Origin: Candidatus Intestinimonas stercorigallinarum
GTDB lineage: Bacteria > Bacillota > Clostridia > Oscillospirales > Oscillospiraceae
Direction of reading: 5' to 3'
Length of the DNA: 17,197 nucleotides
Assembly: GCA_019115345.1 (NCBI GenBank)
Contig: DXDV01000102.1
Location: 1 to 17,197 of the forward strand
Below the pieces are notes generated by a model. That model searched no databases, was not told the DNA's origin, and saw only the letters and a program-made list of their open reading frames with translations. How positions within the stretch are numbered: position 1 is the first letter of the stretch; every line of letters starts with the position of its first letter. Both the position numbers and the translations under genes were made by a program. This document shows positions 13,891 through 17,197 of the stretch, piece by piece.

Positions 13891-15393
13891 GTGGCCAAGA
13901 CCATCATGATCCAGGGCACCGCCTCCAACGCGGGCAAGAGCCTGCTGGCGGCGGGGCTGTGCCGGGTGTTCCGGCAGGACGGGCTGAAGGCGGCCCCCTT
14001 CAAGTCCCAGAACATGGCCCTCAACTCCTTCATCACCGCCGACGGCTTCGAGATGGGCCGGGCCCAGGTGGTCCAGGCCTACTGCGCCGGGGCGGCCCCC
14101 GATGTGCGGATGAACCCCATCCTCTTAAAGCCCACCAACGACACCGGCAGCCAGGTCATCGTCAACGGCGTCCCCCGGGGCGTCATGGGGGCGGTGGACT
14201 ACTTCCGCTATAAAAAGGCCCTCATCCCCGACATCATGGAAGCCTTTTCCTCCCTTGCCCGGGAGTATGACGTCATCGTCATCGAGGGGGCGGGGAGCCC
14301 GGCGGAGATCAACCTGAAGCAGGACGACTTCGTCAACATGGGCATGGCCAAGCTGGCCAACGCCCCGGTGCTCCTGGCGGGGGACATCGACCGGGGGGGC
14401 GTGTTCGCCTCCCTCTACGGCACGGTGAAGCTGCTGGAGCCCGAGGAGCAGGCGCGCATCAAGGGCCTCATCATCAACAAGTTCCGGGGGGACGTGGAGA
14501 TTTTGCGTCCCGGCCTTGCCACCCTGGAGGAGCTCACCGGCAAGCCGGTGCTGGGGGTGGTGCCCATGCTGGATGTGGACATCGACGACGAGGACTCCCT
14601 CTCCTCCAAGCTCACCGGCGGCAGCCGGGTGGGCCGGGTGGACGTGGCCGTCATCCGGCTGCCCCGGCTCTCCAACTTCACCGACGTCAACCCCCTGGAG
14701 CGGATGGAGGGGGTGGGGGTGCGGTATGTGTCCGCTCCCGGCGAGCTGGGCCGCCCCGACCTCATCGTCCTCCCCGGCACCAAGAGCACCATGGACGATC
14801 TGAAGTGGATGCGGCAAAACGGCCTGGAGGCCCTGGTGCTCAAGCACGCCGCCCGGGGCGGCGCGGTGGTGGGCATCTGCGGCGGCTACCAGATGCTGGG
14901 CCGGGTCCTCTCCGACCCCGACGGGGTGGAAGGCGGCGGCACCATGGCGGGCATGGGACTGCTGCCCACCGAGACCGTCTTTCTGGGGGAAAAGACCCGC
15001 ACCCGGGTGAGCGGGGCCTTCCGGCGGGGCGAGGGGCTCTTCGCCTCCCTGGCCGGGGTGCCCTTCCACGGCTACGAGATCCACATGGGGGAGACCGCCT
15101 ACCTGGAGGGGGCCGTCCCCCTGACCAAGCTCACCTGCCTGGACGGGGCGGAGAAGCTGGACGGGGCCGCCCGGGGGAACGTGTGGGGCAGCTACGTCCA
15201 CGGCATCTTTGACGCCGGCGGCTTTGCCCAGGGGCTGGTCAACGCCCTGCTCTCGGCCAAGGGGCTGACCCCCGACGCCGCGGCGGTGGACTGGGAGACC
15301 TACCAGGAGGAGCAGTACGACAAGCTGGCGGCGGGCGTCCGGGCCAGCCTGGACATGGACCGGGTCTACCGGATTCTAAACGGCGAGGAATGA
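13891..15393 (+). CDS. cbiP: Cobyric acid synthase CbiP (CobQ)
   Basis: CbiP amidates side chains b, d, e and g of adenosylcobyrinate a,c-diamide, using ATP and glutamine. The 500-aa protein has GTASNAGKS (residues 9-17) in the N-terminal dethiobiotin-synthetase-like domain, then FKSQNMALNS, NPILLKPTND and IEGAGSPAEIN. The C-terminal glutaminase domain has the nucleophile C330 in VVGICGGYQMLG and H437 in GSYVHGIFD. The start is GTG 13891, with AAGGAGG at 13876-13882 inside cobD and no gap after the cobD stop. Residue count and motif order are normal for the family. cbiC follows four bases later. Confidence 0.96.
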   Translation: MAKTIMIQGTASNAGKSLLAAGLCRVFRQDGLKAAPFKSQNMALNSFITADGFEMGRAQVVQAYCAGAAPDVRMNPILLKPTNDTGSQVIVNGVPRGVMGAVDYFRYKKALIPDIMEAFSSLAREYDVIVIEGAGSPAEINLKQDDFVNMGMAKLANAPVLLAGDIDRGGVFASLYGTVKLLEPEEQARIKGLIINKFRGDVEILRPGLATLEELTGKPVLGVVPMLDVDIDDEDSLSSKLTGGSRVGRVDVAVIRLPRLSNFTDVNPLERMEGVGVRYVSAPGELGRPDLIVLPGTKSTMDDLKWMRQNGLEALVLKHAARGGAVVGICGGYQMLGRVLSDPDGVEGGGTMAGMGLLPTETVFLGEKTRTRVSGAFRRGEGLFASLAGVPFHGYEIHMGETAYLEGAVPLTKLTCLDGAEKLDGAARGNVWGSYVHGIFDAGGFAQGLVNALLSAKGLTPDAAAVDWETYQEEQYDKLAAGVRASLDMDRVYRILNGEE

Positions 15394-15397
15394 GCAT

Positions 15398-16042
15398 ATG
15401 AAAGTAGAATTGCAGCGGGTGGCCCCGGCGGAGATCGAGGCTAGGAGCATGGAGATCATCCAGGAAGAGCTGGGGGGGCGGACCTTCCCGGCGGAGGTGC
15501 TGCCGGTGGTGAAGCGGGTCATCCACACCACGGCCGACTTCGACTACGCCGGCAACCTGGTCTTTTCCCCCGGCGCGGTGGAACAGGGCGTGGCCGCCAT
15601 CAAGGCCGGCTGCGCCGTCGTCACCGACACCCAGATGGCCCGGTCGGGCATCAACAAGCGGGTGCTGGAGAGGTTCGGCGGGGAGGCCCTGTGCTTCATG
15701 TCCGACCCCGACGTGGCCGCCGAGGCCAGAGAGCGGGGGGTCACCCGGGCCACGGTCTCCATGGAGCGGGCCGCCAAGCTGGACCGGCCCCTCATCCTGG
15801 CCCTGGGCAACGCCCCCACCGCCCTGGTCCGGGCCTGCGAGCTGCTGGAGGAGGGGGCCATGAAGCCCGCCCTCATCATCGGCGCTCCGGTGGGCTTTGT
15901 GAACGTGGTGGAGAGCAAGGAGCTCCTCCTCACCCAGGACGTCCCCCATATCGTGGCCCGGGGACGGAAGGGCGGCAGCAACGTGGCCGCCGCCATCTGC
16001 AACGCCATGCTGTATCTGGCCTCGGGCGACGCCCGGGAGTGA
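15398..16042 (+). CDS. cbiC: Cobalt-precorrin-8 methylmutase CbiC
   Basis: CbiC moves the methyl from C11 to C12, turning cobalt-precorrin-8 into cobyrinate. The 214-aa protein has the active-site histidine H43 in VIHTTADFDYAGNL, the position known from CobH. SPGAVEQG, VVTDTQMARSGINK and the C-terminal GAPVGFVNVVESKELLL and GRKGGSNVAAAICNA blocks are also there. ATG 15398 lies four bases after the cbiP stop, with GAGGAA at 15385-15390 as ribosome site, weaker than most in this operon. No truncation or insertion is seen. Confidence 0.95.
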   Translation: MKVELQRVAPAEIEARSMEIIQEELGGRTFPAEVLPVVKRVIHTTADFDYAGNLVFSPGAVEQGVAAIKAGCAVVTDTQMARSGINKRVLERFGGEALCFMSDPDVAAEARERGVTRATVSMERAAKLDRPLILALGNAPTALVRACELLEEGAMKPALIIGAPVGFVNVVESKELLLTQDVPHIVARGRKGGSNVAAAICNAMLYLASGDARE

Positions 16043-16061
16043 CCGGGAGAAGGAGAGAACC

Positions 16062-16847
16062 ATGCCGGAAAAAGCGGTTTTGGTGGTGTCCTTCGGCACC
16101 ACCCACCTGGATACCCTGGAAAAGACCATTCAGCCCATCGAGTGGGACATCGCCGCCCGGATGCCTGGCCGTGTCCAGCGCCGGGCCTTCACCAGCGGCA
16201 TGATCCTGCGGCGGCTCGCGGAGCGGGGCCTGGACATCGACGATGTTCCCCGTGCCCTGGAGCGGCTGGCGGGGGAGGGCTGCGCCGACGTGGTGCTCCA
16301 GCCCACCCACATCATGAACGGGGACGAGTTCGACAAGCTGTGCGCCCAGGCCGAGCCCTTCCGGGCCGGCTTTAAGCGTATGGTCATCGGCCGGCCCCTC
16401 CTCACCACCCTGGAGGACTACCGGGACCTGACCTCCGCTCTCATGGAGATCCTGCCAGAGGCGGAGGAGGGCACCGTCCACGTCTTTATGGGCCACGGCA
16501 CCGAGCACTACGCCAACCCCGCCTACTGCCAGCTGGAGTACATGCTCCACGACGGAGGGCGGACCGACGCCGTGCTGGGCACCGTGGAGGGCTATCCCGG
16601 CTTCGAGGAGGTCCTTCGGCGGCTCGGCGAGCGCGAGCCGGTCAGGAAGGCGGTCCTCCACCCCCTGATGGTGGTGGCCGGGGACCACGCCAAAAACGAC
16701 CTGGCCGGCGACGGGCCGGAGAGCTGGAAGAGCCAGCTCCTGGCGCGGGGCTGCCAGGTGTCCTGTGAGCCGAAGGGCCTGGGGGAATACCCCCAGATCC
16801 GCGCCCTCTTCGTCCGCCACGCCCTGGAGGCGGAAGAGGACCGTTGA
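16062..16847 (+). CDS. cbiK: Sirohydrochlorin cobaltochelatase CbiK
   Basis: CbiK inserts cobalt into sirohydrochlorin, the first committed step of the anaerobic route. The 261-aa protein begins LVVSFGTTHLDT without a signal peptide, so it should be cytoplasmic, unlike the periplasmic haem-binding forms of some sulfate reducers. Metal and catalytic residues match Salmonella CbiK: E89 in HIMNGDEF, H145 in MGHGTEH, and H209 in VVAGDHAKND (H207 in Salmonella). ATG 16062 has AAGGAGAG at 16050-16057. The gene begins 19 bases after cbiC and is the last of the block before the second riboswitch. Though it acts early, it is placed late, next to the cobalt transporter genes. Confidence 0.94.
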   Translation: MPEKAVLVVSFGTTHLDTLEKTIQPIEWDIAARMPGRVQRRAFTSGMILRRLAERGLDIDDVPRALERLAGEGCADVVLQPTHIMNGDEFDKLCAQAEPFRAGFKRMVIGRPLLTTLEDYRDLTSALMEILPEAEEGTVHVFMGHGTEHYANPAYCQLEYMLHDGGRTDAVLGTVEGYPGFEEVLRRLGEREPVRKAVLHPLMVVAGDHAKNDLAGDGPESWKSQLLARGCQVSCEPKGLGEYPQIRALFVRHALEAEEDR

Positions 16848-16871
16848 GTCCGGGCGAAGGCCCGTTCTCAT

Positions 16872-17050
16872 ATCGTACAGGGTGTCCTACGGGACCTAAC
16901 AGGGAAGTCGGGTGAGAATCCCGCGCAGTCCCGCTGCCGTGAGAGGGGAGCGTCCGCGCAATCGGGCCACTGGATCTGAGAAAGGGGATCTGGGAAGGCG
17001 TGCGGAAGGCCATGAGCCTCGAGCCGGAAGACCTGCCCTGGCGCATCTGA
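16872..17050 (+). ncRNA. Cobalamin riboswitch 2 (cbiM leader)
   Basis: AdoCbl riboswitch signatures occur in order: TACAGGGTGTCC (from 16876), TAACAGGGAAGTCGGGTGAGAA (from 16897), CCCGCGCAGTCCCGCTGCCGTGA (16920-16942), GGCCACTGG (16965-16973), GGGAAGGCG (16992-17000) and the B12 box AGCCGGAAGACCTGCC (17022-17037). No intrinsic terminator follows. A small hairpin (TCCTG/CAGGA, 17051-17055 with 17063-17067) sits just before the cbiM ribosome site at 17070-17076, so control of translation initiation is the likelier mode. Only about 25 bases separate it from cbiK. Outer limits are approximate. Confidence 0.92.
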
Positions 17051-17083
17051 TCCTGCGAGCGACAGGAAAAAGGAGAGATTTCG

Positions 17084-17197
17084 ATGAAAAAGCAAAACCA
17101 CATCCAAGTGAGGCTCTTGACGGCCATGGCCGCCGTGCTGGGCCTCAGCACCGTCAGTGCCTCGGCCATGCACATCGCCGAGGGCTACCTGCCCAAG
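17084..17197 (+). CDS. cbiM: Cobalt ECF transporter substrate-binding membrane component CbiM (partial, 3' cut by window)
   Basis: Only the first 38 codons are present, in frame to the window edge. ATG 17084 has AAAAAGGAGAG at 17068-17078. The peptide begins MKKQNHIQVRLL and is followed by a hydrophobic stretch and VSASA (residues 24-28), a good signal peptidase I site. The next residues are MHIAEGYLPK. In CbiM/NikM proteins the mature N-terminal Met-His is part of the metal site, so cleavage after the final Ala would expose exactly that. The protein should carry Co(II) into the cell with CbiN/CbiQ/CbiO partners, which would lie downstream outside the window. It is controlled by the riboswitch directly upstream. 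Confidence 0.9.
   Translation, partial: MKKQNHIQVRLLTAMAAVLGLSTVSASAMHIAEGYLPK

Noticed and set aside
16851..16868. CGGGC/GCCCG hairpin followed by TTCT after cbiK as a terminator
   Set aside because: The stem is only 5 bp and there is no T-run, so it is too weak to call. It matters because it leaves open readthrough into riboswitch 2.

Overview
The window is a high-GC stretch with AGGAGG-type ribosome sites, a sigma-A style promoter and a typical clostridial gene set. It fits an anaerobic Firmicute, probably of the Oscillospirales (Flavonifractor/Lawsonibacter-like). This placement is inferred from gene content, not from a marker gene. Nearly all of it is one long plus-strand operon for the anaerobic (early cobalt insertion) pathway to adenosylcobalamin.

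Positions 1-1168 are accessory or intergenic. They hold a 77-residue unknown protein (35-268), a terminator-like hairpin, a hairpin-packed repeat with imperfect terminal inverted repeats (about 321-547), a second terminator-like hairpin, a doubtful 46-codon ORF (613-753), and the remains of an iron-containing alcohol dehydrogenase gene (about 884-1073).

Positions 1169-16847 are the operon. A TTTACT-N17-TATAAT promoter leads into a cobalamin riboswitch with an intrinsic terminator (1461-1493). Seventeen genes follow, usually overlapping or only a few bases apart: cbiD, cbiF, cbiG, cbiH, cbiJ, cbiET (fusion), cbiA, cobT, cobU, cobS, a short CobU-like gene, cobC, cbiB, cobD, cbiP, cbiC, cbiK. 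In pathway order, CbiK inserts cobalt. CbiH, F, G, D, J, ET and C methylate, contract and rearrange the ring to cobyrinate. CbiA and CbiP amidate it. CobD and CbiB supply and attach aminopropanol phosphate. CobU, CobT, CobS and CobC build and join the nucleotide loop. Not seen here are cbiL (C20 methyltransferase), a corrinoid adenosyltransferase, the sirohydrochlorin-forming genes and any lower-ligand synthesis gene.

Positions 16848-17197 hold a second cobalamin riboswitch, with no convincing terminator or promoter between it and cbiK. It is followed by the start of cbiM, the membrane component of a cobalt ECF transporter, which is cut by the window end.

I see no unknown defence or metabolic system. 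The best leads are the pair of complementarily degenerate CobU homologues around cobS, two riboswitches in series on what may be one transcript, the hairpin/TIR repeat, and the missing cbiL step.
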